This document shows positions 35,003 through 46,158 of a stretch of 64,000 nt of DNA, piece by piece; positions within the stretch are counted from its first letter, which is position 1, and each line of letters starts with the position of its first letter. A program made the translations under genes and the position numbers. The DNA comes from CAVYWD01 sp963772225 (lineage in GTDB: Bacteria > Myxococcota > Myxococcia > Myxococcales > UBA5297). Under the pieces are notes generated by a model. That model was given only the letters and a program-made list of their open reading frames with translations, was not told where the DNA came from and did no database searches. The stretch is taken from NCBI GenBank assembly GCA_963772225.1, contig CAVYWD010000001.1, positions 930,001 to 994,000 on the forward strand, read 5' to 3'.

Positions 35003-36089
35003 ATGACGCGAACAGGCTTTCCGATTCGGCGCTGGATGGGCTTGGCGCTCCTCGCGGCGGCGAGCGCCGGCCTCTCCGCCTGCTCAGTGAGCCTCGAAGA
35101 CGTCCAGGGCCGGGCGTGTGACAGCTCCAACCCGTGCGCCGACGGCCAGTTCTGCCGCTCGTCCCGGTGCGTCCAACGCGCGTGGCTCTCGGGCTGCTCT
35201 GCGACCGCGGACGACAGCGTCTTCACCGGCGCGCTCGGCCGCTGGCGCAAGCGCGACGTGGAGATTGGCGGCACGTGGAGCGAGGCCTCGATTCAGATCC
35301 AGGCGGGCCTCGCCCCGCTCGACCCCAGCCAGAACGGCGAGTGGAGCAGCTGGTCCGGGCCCATCGACATCTCCGTCGGAGGCATCTTCAAGGCGGCGCA
35401 GAGCGACACCTGGAAGGCCGCCGCTGGCGGGCGACTACGACGACCGCTGGAGGGCCGTCCTCCAGAAGCTCCAGAGCCTGCGACAAGGCAAAGGCACGAC
35501 CTACATTCGCTTCGCTCCGCTCTTCAACGGCGATTGGATGGGGAGCCTCTGGCGCGTGGACAAGACCGAGGTCGACGATTTCAAGGCGGCCTGGCGCCGC
35601 CTCTATGCGCTCAAGGCCCAGGTCTTTCCCGACGCCAAGCTCGTCTGGTGCCCGAATGACGGCACCACTGCCGACCTGGACGTTCGGCTCGCCTACCCGG
35701 GCTCGGACGCCGTGGACCTCTTGGGCGTCGTCACCACCAACGCGTACCCTTTCCTGAGCGACGCCAGCGCGATCGCCGCGCACATGACGTCGGTCGAGAG
35801 CGACGGCGCACCGCTCGGCATCGAGCAGTGGCGGCAATTCGCAGAAAGCAAGAAGGTCCCCATGGCAGTCTGCGCGTGGTCGTCGCAGGCCGTCGACGAC
35901 GGCTCGGGCAGCGGCGGAGGCGACGCGCCGGCGTACATGGAGGCGATGTACCAATGGCTCATAGACCACGGCGGGACGGGGCCGGGTCAGGTCGTCTACG
36001 AGATCCTCTTCAATCAGGAACCGAACAACTCCCTGTACCCAAACACGCTGCAGCCGTTGGCCGCGCAGGAATACATAGACCTGTGGTGA
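35003..36089 (+). pseudogene. GH26-like lipoprotein, frameshifted
   Basis: A lipoprotein signal (LALLAAASAGLSAC) and a Cys-rich segment (GRACDSSNPCADGQFCRSSR) lead into a domain that reads in one frame to about 35420. The next frame carries the rest: LAGDYDDRWRAVLQKL, TYIRFAPLFNGDWMGSLWRV, LVWCPNDGT and a stop at 36087. One surplus base between about 35410 and 35435 explains it. The domain looks like a GH26 mannanase fold, but the acid/base Glu expected before NG is Leu and the expected nucleophile Glu region reads VCAWSS. It would therefore be non-catalytic even if intact. Indel error or decay. Confidence 0.6.
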
Positions 36090-36219
36090 GAGAGGAATTC
36101 GACGGCGTGCGACTGGACGCGTCGGCTTTGGCCAGGCAGGGAGCGCGCGATTGCCGCGGCGAGCCACGCCGGCAGCGGTCCGACCCCCCGCTCTCGGCGC
36201 CCGATGCGGGGCGAACGCC

Positions 36220-37539
36220 ATGAGCCCTCTCTCGTCGGTCCTGGCCGCGCTCGGCCTGCTGCTCGTTCGGGCCCTCGCGCTGGCGGCGGAGTCGGGCCTG
36301 GCCGCAGCGTCGACCGACTCGCTCAAGGAGCGCCGCGCCCGCCCCGATGTGCTCAAGGCCTTCGAGCGCCTGAAGAGCGAGCCCGAGCCGACCTTCGCAG
36401 CCCTGCGCGCGGTGGTGGTGGTCGCGTTCGCGCTGGCGGCGACGCTGGGCGCCTGGGCGGGCGCCTCCTGGCTCGCGGGGCCGCTGTCCGCGCGCCTGTC
36501 GCCGCCAACCCAGACGTTCGCCGGCATGCTCGTCGGAGCTCTCGCCACCTCGGTTTTGGGGCTCGTGGCCGACCTCTCGGCGCGCGCGCTGGCCGCCGCC
36601 GACCCGGGCGGCGTGAGCTTGCGCTGCTCGGTGACGGTGCGCTGGCTCTCGGCGGCCATGGGCCCGGCGCTGCGGCTGCTGACGCGCCTCATCGATAGGC
36701 TTGCCCTGCCCTTCGGCGGCAAGGCGAGCTTCGGCCCGCCCCGCCCGCCCCTGGAGGACCTGGAGCGGCTCCTGGTGGAGCAGGCGAGCCAGCCCGGCCT
36801 GGACCCGCAGAGCCCCCGCCTCATCCGGAACATCTTCGAGATGAGCGAGCGCTCCGCGCGCGACGTGATGATCCCGCGCACCCAAGTCGTGGCGATGGAC
36901 GTCCACACCGCGCCCCTGGAGATCCTGCAGATGCTCGCCGAGCACGGCCACTCGCGCATGCCGGTCTACGACGGCGCCATCGACCAGGTCGTGGGGGTGC
37001 TGCACGCCCGCGACCTGGTGCCGATGATGCAGCACCCGGAGCTCATCGTCGTCCAGGACATCCTCCGGCCCGCGCACTTCATCCCCTGGAGCAAGCCCGT
37101 CGGAGAGATCCTCCGCGAGATGCAGCGCCGGAAGATCCACATGGCGCTGGTGGTCGACGAGTACGGCGGCATCATGGGGCTCGTCACGCTGGAGGACGTG
37201 CTCGAAGTCATCGTCGGGGAGATCCGCGACGAGTTCGACGACGACCTCCCGGAGATCGACCCGGTCGCGGACGGCTCGTATCTGGTGCGCGCGAGCCTGC
37301 CGCTCTCGACGCTCAAGAAGACCTTCTCGGTGGAGTTCCCCGACGGCGACTTCGAGACGGTGGGCGGCTTCCTCAATTTCTTGGCCGGCGCCATCCCCGA
37401 GTCCGGCGACAAGTTCTTCTTCGGCGGGCTCCAGTTCACCGTGCAGGACCGGACGCCCAAGCGCGTGCGCCGGGTGCGCGTGCAGCGCACGGCCTCCGTC
37501 GCGCCGGAGACGCGAAGAAAGCGCGAGGGCGGAGGATAG
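36220..37539 (+). CDS. CNNM/CorC-HlyC family protein (CBS pair)
   Basis: A 439-residue protein: an N-terminal CNNM membrane domain of about four segments, a CBS pair (ERSARDVMIPRTQVVAMDV, GHSRMPVYDGAIDQVVGVLH, HMALVVDEYGGIMGLVTLED) and a C-terminal CorC_HlyC transporter-associated domain (VGGFLNFLAGAIPESGDKFF). The family handles Mg2+/Co2+ efflux. ATG 36220 (MSPLSSVLAALGLLL) puts the membrane segment at the N-terminus; the upstream GTG-type start adds an unlikely leader. Confidence 0.9.
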   Translation: MSPLSSVLAALGLLLVRALALAAESGLAAASTDSLKERRARPDVLKAFERLKSEPEPTFAALRAVVVVAFALAATLGAWAGASWLAGPLSARLSPPTQTFAGMLVGALATSVLGLVADLSARALAAADPGGVSLRCSVTVRWLSAAMGPALRLLTRLIDRLALPFGGKASFGPPRPPLEDLERLLVEQASQPGLDPQSPRLIRNIFEMSERSARDVMIPRTQVVAMDVHTAPLEILQMLAEHGHSRMPVYDGAIDQVVGVLHARDLVPMMQHPELIVVQDILRPAHFIPWSKPVGEILREMQRRKIHMALVVDEYGGIMGLVTLEDVLEVIVGEIRDEFDDDLPEIDPVADGSYLVRASLPLSTLKKTFSVEFPDGDFETVGGFLNFLAGAIPESGDKFFFGGLQFTVQDRTPKRVRRVRVQRTASVAPETRRKREGGG

Positions 37540-37620
37540 GCTTGCCGGTGGAGCTCCTCATGGGAGCTCGCCTCGCGCCTGCTTCGCAGCTCCCGCTCAA
37601 TGGTTCGCTGGCCTCCGGTT

Positions 37621-38613
37621 CTAGGGGTCGAGATCGTCGCAGTCCCCTGAATCGTCCCCGGAATCGTCCGAACCGTCTCCCCAGTCTTGCTCTCCGTCAT
37701 CCCCTGAGTCGTCCTCAGAGATGCTGCTCGAGTCTGCGGGGGCATCGATGTTGCCGTTCTGGGACGCATCCGGGTCGCTCGCCGCGCTGCCCCCATCGTC
37801 GCCGGAGCTGGACGCCCCTGTGCCGTCACTCCCGGGCTCGCCGCAATCGGCTGGACAACCGCTGGCGTCCTCTCCCCCTTCGCAGCGCCCATCGCCGCAG
37901 AGGGTCGCGGGCTCGCCGCCGCTGTTGATAAGAGAGGGGGAGCCGCTCTCGCCCCCGCCCAACGTCCCACCGCCCGGCAAAGGACCACAGCTCCCGCAGT
38001 CGCTCGCGCACGTGGCGCAGGTCTCCTGGCCGTCGCACGAGCCGTCGCCGCAGACCGAGGGCAGCGCGCGCACCTGCAGCCGCGCGGCGCCGGAGGCCCC
38101 AGCCACCCCGTCGATGACGATGATGATCGCCTCGCCTCGCTCCAGCGAGACCGCGACCGAGCTCTGCCCCGAGCCGAGGTCGGCGCAGCCCAGCTCCCGA
38201 CCGGGACAGCCATCGGACTGCACCTGAAGCAACGCCTCGAAGTCGGGGTTCACCAGCGAGACCTCGAAGTGGCCGCGGGCTGGGGCCACCCAGCGCAACG
38301 CGAGGTCCGGACCCGAGCCGCCGCCGCCGCAGCTTGCCTCGTGCGCGGAGTTGGAGTGCCCGGCGGTGCTCCAGACGGAGTCCAACGACTCGCTGTTCAG
38401 GGAGGCGTCCCAACAGACGGGGCAGGTCCCGCAATCGAGTGGGCAGCTGCGGCAGTCCTCGCCATTCGCGCAGAGGCCATCGCCGCAGGCCGAGTGGCCG
38501 CTCGAGCAACCCGGGCAGGCGTCCTGGGCCGTGCGATTGTCAGAAGCGGACGGGCCCAAGAAGCAGCCGACGAGGGCGAGCGAGGCGAGCAAGGCAAGAG
38601 CGACGCGGCCCAT
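37621..38613 (-). CDS. Cys-rich lipoprotein with CGDGxC repeats
   Basis: A 330-residue lipoprotein with lipobox LALVGC. Four Cys-rich repeats of the form CGDGxCxxxExCxxCxxDCG lie at about 45, 60, 190 and 245 (ACGDGLCANGEDCRSCPLDC, VCGDGSCDGQETCATCASDC, LCGDGRCEGGEDASGCPADC), with a beta-rich domain between. A highly acidic Asp/Ser tail ends in CDDLDP. Such repeats are frequent in myxobacterial surface lipoproteins; the acidic tail may bind Ca2+. Function unknown. Confidence 0.75.
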   Translation of the reverse strand: MGRVALALLASLALVGCFLGPSASDNRTAQDACPGCSSGHSACGDGLCANGEDCRSCPLDCGTCPVCWDASLNSESLDSVWSTAGHSNSAHEASCGGGGSGPDLALRWVAPARGHFEVSLVNPDFEALLQVQSDGCPGRELGCADLGSGQSSVAVSLERGEAIIIVIDGVAGASGAARLQVRALPSVCGDGSCDGQETCATCASDCGSCGPLPGGGTLGGGESGSPSLINSGGEPATLCGDGRCEGGEDASGCPADCGEPGSDGTGASSSGDDGGSAASDPDASQNGNIDAPADSSSISEDDSGDDGEQDWGDGSDDSGDDSGDCDDLDP

Positions 38614-38631
38614 TTCCGATCCCGGTTTGCG

Positions 38632-38832
38632 GTGGAGACCTGCCTGCGAGACACCCACGAGGGGACCGCCTGGTTAGCTGCCTGGAGGACCGGCGCGCCG
38701 GCGCCGCCTGCCAGGCCCGGCGCCGACAGTCTCGAGGCCGACCCTTGGGCGCAGGTCGTCTGGTCGGCGCGGTTCGACGCGCCGGGGTTCTATGCGGAGC
38801 TGGTTCGGGAGCTCGGGCGGCGGGGGTTCTGA
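38632..38832 (+). CDS. Possible small protein filling the gap before the histidine kinase
   Basis: GTG 38632 opens a 66-residue frame ending LVRELGRRGF. It starts 18 bp from the divergent lipoprotein start and ends 9 bp before the convergent kinase stop, fitting the gap exactly. No recognised family, and no clear ribosome site. It may instead be the tail of a decayed gene. Confidence 0.25.
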   Translation: METCLRDTHEGTAWLAAWRTGAPAPPARPGADSLEADPWAQVVWSARFDAPGFYAELVRELGRRGF

Positions 38833-38841
38833 CGGCGGCGC

Positions 38842-40191
38842 CTATCCTTGCCCGGGGGCAAGCCGCGGAAGCGAAAAGAAGAAAGCCGCGCCGCGATCGA
38901 CTCCCCCTTCCGCCCAGGTCCGGCCGCCGTGCCGAGCAATGATCCGGCGCACATTCGCCAGGCCGACCCCAGTGCCCTCGAATTCACTGGCGCTGTGCAG
39001 CCGCTGGAACACGCCGAACAGCTTGTCCGCGTACTTCGGGTCGAAGCCGACGCCGTTGTCGCGCACGAAGACGACCCGTTCGTCGCCCGAGCCCGTCTCG
39101 GAGCCGATTTCGATCTCCGCCGAAGCGCGGGTCCGGGTGAACTTCACCGCATTGGAAAGCAAGTTGACGAGCACCTGGCGCAGCATCGGGCCATCGCCGG
39201 CGACGACGGGAAGCTCGCCGACCTCCCAGCGGATGGCTCGGTTGCGCGTCTCGAGCTCGAGCTCGCGAATGGTTTCCCGCACCAGCGCTGCGAGGTCCAC
39301 CGGCGTTCGGGCGAGCTCGCCGCGCCCGGCCCGAGAGAAGGAGAGCAGGTCGTCGATCAGTCGCCCCATCCGCGCCGCCGCGTCGGAGGCGGAGGTGAGG
39401 TAGTGCTTGCCCTTCGCGTCGAGCGCGTTGGCGGCGCGCTTCTCGAGGAGCTCGAGAAACCCGCTCGCGTGGCGCAGCGGCGCGCGCAGGTCATGGGAGA
39501 CCGAGTAAGCGAACGCCTCCAGCTCCCGATTGGCCTCTTCCAGTTGTGTCGTCCGGTCCCGGACGCGCCGTTCGAGCTCGAGGTTGAGCTCCCGGGTCGC
39601 AGCCTCGGCGCGCTTGCGCTCGGCGATCTCCTTCTCGAGCTTCCGGTTGGCCGATCGCAGCTCCTCCGTGCGCGCCTCGACGCGGAGCTCCAGGGCATCG
39701 CGCGCTCGCCGCAGCCGGTCGCCTTGCAAGCGATTCTCGAGCGCGAGCGACAGGAAGTTGCCGAGATTGACGATGAATGGCCTATAGGGCTCGAACACCT
39801 CGCCTGCGTCGACGCAAAGGACGAAGAAGCCAAACCGGGAGCTGGCGGTCCGTAGGCCAATGGTGCAGAGGCCCTGCGTCTCCCGCAGCGCACAGTCGGG
39901 AAAGCTCGCGTCGGCTCCGCTTTCCAACTGGGCTTTGCGCAGGCGCTCGCAGTCGGCGCACGCCTCGAGGCCGAATGCTCCTTCTTGCGACGAGGCGCCC
40001 GGAAGGCATACTCGGGCGACGCTCACGCCCGGCACCGACGCCAAAGCGCGCGCATAAAAGTCCGCGACGTGCTTCCGGGTCGGCAGCACGGAAAGGAAGT
40101 TCTGGGCCGCGAGGAGCTGACCGAGGACGCGCGCATCGGCCTGTGGGAGGTCGCGCCCCTCCTCGCGCTGGCTGCCGCCCGGTAACGACAT
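38842..40191 (-). CDS. Cys-rich GAF-type sensor histidine kinase
   Basis: A 449-residue kinase. A GAF-like sensor at about 25-160 has several Cys in close order (VARVCLPGASS, EACADCERL, FPDCALRE, GLCTIG). A long coiled coil follows (KEIAERKRAEAATRELNLEL), then HisKA with the phospho-His in YSVSHDLRAPLRHASGF and HATPase (LVNLLSNAVKFTR, DNGVGFDPKY, FEGTGVGLANV). There is no membrane segment, so it is cytoplasmic. The Cys cluster suggests a metal, FeS or redox sensor. It is divergent from a MEDS protein, and MEDS-kinase pairs are known in environmental bacteria. ATG 40191 is chosen because the domain starts there. Confidence 0.8.
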   Translation of the reverse strand: MSLPGGSQREEGRDLPQADARVLGQLLAAQNFLSVLPTRKHVADFYARALASVPGVSVARVCLPGASSQEGAFGLEACADCERLRKAQLESGADASFPDCALRETQGLCTIGLRTASSRFGFFVLCVDAGEVFEPYRPFIVNLGNFLSLALENRLQGDRLRRARDALELRVEARTEELRSANRKLEKEIAERKRAEAATRELNLELERRVRDRTTQLEEANRELEAFAYSVSHDLRAPLRHASGFLELLEKRAANALDAKGKHYLTSASDAAARMGRLIDDLLSFSRAGRGELARTPVDLAALVRETIRELELETRNRAIRWEVGELPVVAGDGPMLRQVLVNLLSNAVKFTRTRASAEIEIGSETGSGDERVVFVRDNGVGFDPKYADKLFGVFQRLHSASEFEGTGVGLANVRRIIARHGGRTWAEGGVDRGAAFFFSLPRLAPGQG

Positions 40192-40689
40192 AACGCCCCC
40201 TTGCTGCGCGGGCTGCGCCGCGCGCGCTCGGCAGGACGCATCCAGATCACCGCCCTGGTGACAACGCTCGGCGATGGGCAAAAGGTGGCGCTGCCGCCGC
40301 GCGCCGACGGCGGTCGTCTGTCCGTTCACGGGCGCGAATAAAAAGCGACAGGGCGCGCCAGCAGAGCGGTCGCCGGGTCCCTCCTTCGCCGGGCCTTCGG
40401 GGGCACCTCGCGCCCGGTGCTCTGGAGCGGGGCCGCCGATCCCTTCAGGCGCCGTCTGCCGACAGCGGCACAGAGCCGCGTAAGATGCATCTTGCGATAA
40501 GGAATCGCGCAGAAATAGATGCTCCAGATCTCAACGTCCGAGGCGCCCGGATGGCGAGGCGCGAGGAGGGCGCATGCCAGAGGGCATGTAACCGACGAGC
40601 AACGACGCCAGCCGGGATGGATTGGACGTTGAGATGGAGCAGATATTTCGGAGCGATGACTAAGGCAGCGGGAGAAGAAGAACACGACC
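40192..40689. other. Divergent intergenic region of the kinase and MEDS genes
   Basis: About 500 bp between divergently transcribed genes. Its reading frames are Arg/Pro-rich shadows. It contains the palindrome AAGATGCATCTT. A ribosome site (GGGAGAAG) precedes the MEDS start. Confidence 0.5.
40482..40493. promoter_or_regulatory. 12-bp palindrome, possible operator
   Basis: AAGATGCATCTT is a perfect palindrome 197 bp before the MEDS start in a divergent control region. No consensus match known to me; regulatory role is inferred. Confidence 0.3.
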
Positions 40690-41304
40690 ATGAATGAGCG
40701 AAAGATGCCCTCGATGGGCTTCACTGAAGAGCACCTCCCCGGTGCGACCCACGTCTGCCTCATCTTCGAGAACGAAGATCAACGCCGGAGGACCGTGTCC
40801 GAATTCCTGGCGGCGGGCGTCAGGCAGAAAGAGATGGTTCGCTATTTCGCGGACGCGACCTCTCCGGAGACCGTCCGCGCCTGGCTCGTGGAGAAGGGAG
40901 TCGAGGTGGCGGCAGCAGAGGAGAGTGGCGCCTTCGCGATATCCAACGCCGTGAGCGCTTACTGTCCCGGTGGCAGCTTCGAGCCCAAGGTGCCAATCGC
41001 CGGAGCGATGCAGCGCTATATCGTCGCCGAGCGGGACGGCTTTACGGGAGTGCGAACCAGCGGTGAAATGAGCTGGGTCCTGAAAGGCAATCGCGGCTCC
41101 GAGCGATTCTTGGAATATGAAGCCCTGCTCAACACCATTTCCATAGACTTTTCCCATACGGGAATGTGTCAATACGATGCCCGGCTCTTCGACGGGGCGA
41201 CGCTTTTCAACGTCCTACAGGTCCATCCCTTCATGGTGGCCCAGGGTCAGGTCGTCAGGAACCCGTACTACGCGAAGCCGGGAGAACCTTCGTTGAAGAT
41301 CTGA
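40690..41304 (+). CDS. MEDS-domain sensory protein (DcmR-type)
   Basis: A 204-residue protein that is one MEDS domain: HVCLIFENEDQRRRTVSEFL, FADATSPETVRAWLVEKGVE, TGVRTSGEMSWVLKG, EYEALLNTI and MCQYDARLFDGATLFNVLQV. MEDS domains sense hydrocarbon derivatives and are found in DcmR (dichloromethane regulator) and near histidine kinases. No DNA-binding part, so it likely passes its signal to a partner, possibly the divergent Cys-rich kinase. ATG 40690 follows GGGAGAAG. Confidence 0.82.
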   Translation: MNERKMPSMGFTEEHLPGATHVCLIFENEDQRRRTVSEFLAAGVRQKEMVRYFADATSPETVRAWLVEKGVEVAAAEESGAFAISNAVSAYCPGGSFEPKVPIAGAMQRYIVAERDGFTGVRTSGEMSWVLKGNRGSERFLEYEALLNTISIDFSHTGMCQYDARLFDGATLFNVLQVHPFMVAQGQVVRNPYYAKPGEPSLKI

Positions 41305-41617
41305 ACGGGCTCGGTGCGCCTTTGCCGCGTCACGCCGCGGCGCGGGAGCCTTCGTGCTGGATGGCGCCCCTTTTCGGATCTGACCGAGGGCGATCGCCAT
41401 CGCCCGCACCGAGATCGCGAGGGGGGGTGAGCGCCGGGTTCGGCCAGAAGCGAAACCGGCGCAAACACCTCTTTCACTTCCAGCTTCGTGTCCTCACGAA
41501 ACGCCCGTCGACCCCTCCGCCGCCGGCATGGATGCCGGTCGCCGGGCGCCATAGCGCCTCCGAGTCACGCGATGAGGCTGGGGAAAGGCCGTGAGAAGGC
41601 GCCGCGGTGGCGCGCCC
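41305..41617. other. Convergent intergenic region between the MEDS gene and pilR
   Basis: About 313 bp with no recognisable gene. pilA, which follows pilR in Myxococcus, is not here: the sequence has no prepilin (G/FTLIE) motif in any frame. Confidence 0.55.
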
Positions 41618-43033
<1,416 letters not shown>

Positions 43034-43076
43034 CGCCGCCTCTCGCTCCACGCCCGGCGCCGCCGGGTCCACCTCT

Positions 43077-43110
43077 CCCCATCCCTCCTCGCGAGCGGGG
43101 AAGGATGGGG
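43077..43110. repeat. C/G-rich palindromic repeat, copy 3
   Basis: CCCCATCC (43077-43084) and GGATGGGG (43103-43110) flank a GC-rich centre with CTCGCGAGCGGGG, in the pilS-pilR gap. It resembles the copies at 21266 and 23366 in word composition, with more mismatches. Confidence 0.5.
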
Positions 43111-43127
43111 CGGGGTTAAGGCCCAGT

Positions 43128-44814
43128 CTAACCGGGCGCCGCGGTGAAGGACGCGCCGTCGGCCGCGGGCAGGCTGATTCGGAAGGTCGCTCCCAGGCCC
43201 TCCTGGCTCTCGACCTCGATCTGCCCGCCGTGGCCTCCGACGATGCTGTGGACGATGGCGAGGCCAAGGCCCGTGCCCTGCTCCTTGGTGGTGTAGAACG
43301 GCTCGAAGACGTGCTCCAGTGCGTCGCGGTCGATGCCGGGCCCGCTGTCGGCCACGGTGAGCTCCACCCGCCCGCTCTCGGTCCGCGCGCCGATGCGCAC
43401 CTGTCCGCCCCCGGGCATGGCATCGGCGGCGTTGGCGAGCAGGTTCCACAGGAGCTGGCCGAGCTGCCGCGCGTCTGCCAGGAGGACCGGGTCGCCGTTC
43501 AGCTCGGTGGTCACCTCCACACCGCGCCGCGCCGGGTCGTTGCTGAAGAGCATCAGCGTCGAGGTGATGACCTCGCGCAGGCGGACGGGCTCGAGCTGCG
43601 CCGGCGACGGCCGAGCGAACTGCAGGAAATCGGAGACCAGGCCGTTCAGGCGGTCGGCCTCGCGCAGCACGATGCCCATGAGCTTCTGCTCGTCCTCGGC
43701 GAACGCCTTCCCCTCGCTCAGGAGCTGGATGCTCCCGCTCATGGAGGCGAGCGGGTTGCGCAGCTCGTGAGCCAGGCCCGCCGCCATGGCGCCCACCGCC
43801 GCGAGCTGCTCGGCGCGGCGCATGGCTTCCTCGCGCGCGCGGATGCTCGTCAGGTCCTCCAGGGCGACGACGTGCCCGCGGTTCGCGCCCTCGCGGTCGA
43901 AGAGCGGCGCCACCGAGAATTGGAGCCATTTGCGCTCGCCCGCGGGCGTCGCGTGCTCGCACTCGAACCGCGCCAGGCCGCTCAGGCGCTCGAAGTGGCC
44001 CGCCAGCTCGGGCAGGTGCTGGACGATGGGGTCGCCGTCGATTCTGAGCCAGGCTGAGCCGGCAGATCTGCTCAGCCGCGCGGTTCACGAAGGTGATGCG
44101 CCCGAAGCGGTCGGCGGTGATGATGCCGCTCGCGATGGAGCGCAGGATGGACTCCTGGTGGCGCTGCAGCGCGAGGTAGTCGCCCTCGCGGACGCTCAGG
44201 CGCTCGCGCGCCGCCCGCCACTGCTCAGCGAGGTAGCTGGCGAGCGCCGCGGTGAGAAAGATGGCGCTGGTGTTGGCGAGCAGCGAGAAGGCGAGCTTGG
44301 GCCACGGCAAGGGCGAAGACACGGCCAAAGGGTTCGGCGCGGGCAAGAGCCCCGCGTTGAGGCCCAACAACACCAAGCCCAGCGCGGCGGTGGAGCCCGC
44401 GGCCGCCAGGATCGCCCCCTGGCGATAGAGCAGCACCGCGGCGCTGACCACGGCCAGCGGGAACAGGAAGACGACGAAGCTCTCCGCGCCACCGGTCATG
44501 TAGACCAGGCCGCTCGCGATGACGACGTCGCCGGCGATCTGCGCAAAGGCGAGCGTGCGCAGGCGCTGCGCCGCCGAGCGCAACACCACCAGGTAGCCCA
44601 GCGACGCCGCGTAGGCGCCCACGATGATGGCGTAGAGGAACTGCTCGACCCGCCCGTAGGTCGGCTTCTCGCTCCCGCCCAAGAACACCAGGGAGGCGCT
44701 GACCAGCAGGATCGTCACCAGGACGAGCCGCAGCAGCGTCAGCCACACCAGGCGGCGGCCCAGGCCTTCGTCGGCCGGCCGCATGTCGAGAACGGAGGGC
44801 ATGGCCTCCTGCAC
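43128..44814 (-). pseudogene. pilS: Sensor histidine kinase PilS, frameshifted
   Basis: The N-terminal half reads from 44814: about six membrane segments (LVWLTLLRLVLVTILLVSAS, LFPLAVVSAAVLLY) and a PAS-like stretch (SIASGIITADRFGRITFVNR). After CRLSLAQ it leaves frame near 44045. The other frame carries RIDGDPIVQHLPELAGH, the HisKA site GLAHELRNPLASMSGSIQLL and HATPase (LLWNLLANAADAMPGGG, DSGPGIDRDA, TGLGLAIVHS) to a stop at 43128. A one-base indel is enough. PilS phosphorylates PilR. The gene follows pilC by 3 bp. An assembly error is as likely as a real pseudogene. Confidence 0.8.
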
Positions 44815-44817
44815 CAG

Positions 44818-46083
44818 CTACTTGATGGCGCCGGCGAGGCTGAAGATGGGCAGGTACATGGCGATGAGGAAGCCGCCGACCACGCCGCCCAAGAAGACCA
44901 TCATGAACGGCTCGATCATGGAGGTGAGCGCGGCGACGCCGGCGTCGACCTCCTCGTCGTAGAAGTCGGCGACCTTGGAGAGCATCTGGTCCATGGCGCC
45001 CGTGGCCTCGCCGACGCCGATCATCTGGACCACCATGCTGGGGAACACGCCGGTCTCCATGAGCGGCGCGACCATGGTCTTGCCTTCGCTGATGCGCGCC
45101 CGCGTATAGAAGATGGCCGCCTCCACCGTCTTGTTGCCGGCGGTCTTGGCGACGACGTCGAGCGCGTCGAGGATGGGCACGCCGGAGCTGATCATGGTGC
45201 CCAGGGTGCGGGTGAACCGCGCCACGGCGATCTTGCGGATGAGCGGGCCGAAGACCGGGGTCTTGAGGACGAACTTGTCCCAGAGCACTCGGCCCTTGGG
45301 CCAGGCGAGGAACGCGCGAAAAGCCACCACCACGCCTGCGATCGCGCCGAGCAGCACGAGGATGTAGGACTGCAGCCAGTTGGACATGTCGACCACGAAC
45401 TGCGTGGGCGCCGGGAGCGCGCTCCCGAAGTCCTTGAACATCTTCTCGAAGGTGGGCGTGACCTTGAGCAGGAGCACCGCGGTGACGCCGACCGCGATGA
45501 CGAGGACGATGACGGGGTACGTCATGGCCCCCATCACCTTCTTCCTCAGCCGCTGGTTCTTCTCGATGTAGACCGCCAAGCGGTTGAGGATGGTGTCGAG
45601 GATGCCGCCGATCTCGCCCGCAGCGACCAGCTGGACGTAGAGCTCGTCGAAGACCTTGGGGTGATCGCGCAGCGCGTCGGCGAAGGTGGAGCCGCTTTCG
45701 ACCTTGGTCTTGACCGCGACCAGCGTCGATTTCATCGCCGGGTTGTCGCTCTGCCCCGCGAGCAGGTCCAGGCACTGCACCAGCGGAAGGCCCGCGTCGA
45801 TCATGGTGGCGAAGGTGCGGGTGAAGACGACGAGGTCCTTGCTGCCGACGCCGCCGAAGCCCGGGAGGCGGATGTTGAGCTCCAGGGGCTTCTTCTTGAC
45901 CTTGACTGGCTGGTAGCCGAGCGAGCGGAGGCGGGCGCTCACGACCTCGGCGTCGGCGGCCTCCATCTCGCCCTTCTTGGACTCTCCACTCCGAGCCTTG
46001 GCCTCCCACTGCCAGACGGGCAACTTGGATTTGGCGGGTGTCGCGGGGGCCGCCTTGGTCGCGGCAGCGGGGGCTGGAGACAT
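44818..46083 (-). CDS. pilC: Type IV pilus inner-membrane platform protein PilC
   Basis: A 421-residue member of the GspF/PilC family with two homologous halves, each ending in membrane segments (MTYPVIVLVIAVGVTAVLLL, SMIEPFMMVFLGGVVGGFLI). The N-terminus is Ala/Pro-rich. FTRTFATMIDAGLPLVQCLD and FTRTLGTMISSGVPILDALD are the repeated family signatures. It couples the PilB/PilT motors to pilus growth. It is placed between pilT and pilS. Confidence 0.95.
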   Translation of the reverse strand: MSPAPAAATKAAPATPAKSKLPVWQWEAKARSGESKKGEMEAADAEVVSARLRSLGYQPVKVKKKPLELNIRLPGFGGVGSKDLVVFTRTFATMIDAGLPLVQCLDLLAGQSDNPAMKSTLVAVKTKVESGSTFADALRDHPKVFDELYVQLVAAGEIGGILDTILNRLAVYIEKNQRLRKKVMGAMTYPVIVLVIAVGVTAVLLLKVTPTFEKMFKDFGSALPAPTQFVVDMSNWLQSYILVLLGAIAGVVVAFRAFLAWPKGRVLWDKFVLKTPVFGPLIRKIAVARFTRTLGTMISSGVPILDALDVVAKTAGNKTVEAAIFYTRARISEGKTMVAPLMETGVFPSMVVQMIGVGEATGAMDQMLSKVADFYDEEVDAGVAALTSMIEPFMMVFLGGVVGGFLIAMYLPIFSLAGAIK

Positions 46084-46158
46084 GCGACCTCCGAAAGCTT
46101 CACGAAGCGAAAACCTCCGCCTGTCGGGCGCGGGGCACTTTCCGCCATCTTATCAAAC

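Noticed and set aside
33033..35006. 657-residue plus-strand frame opposite the HDAC-family gene
   Set aside because: Antisense shadow; the minus strand carries the catalytic motifs.
37551..37569. 7-bp hairpin GAGCTCC/GGAGCTC between convergent genes
   Set aside because: Short, without a T run; insufficient to call a terminator.
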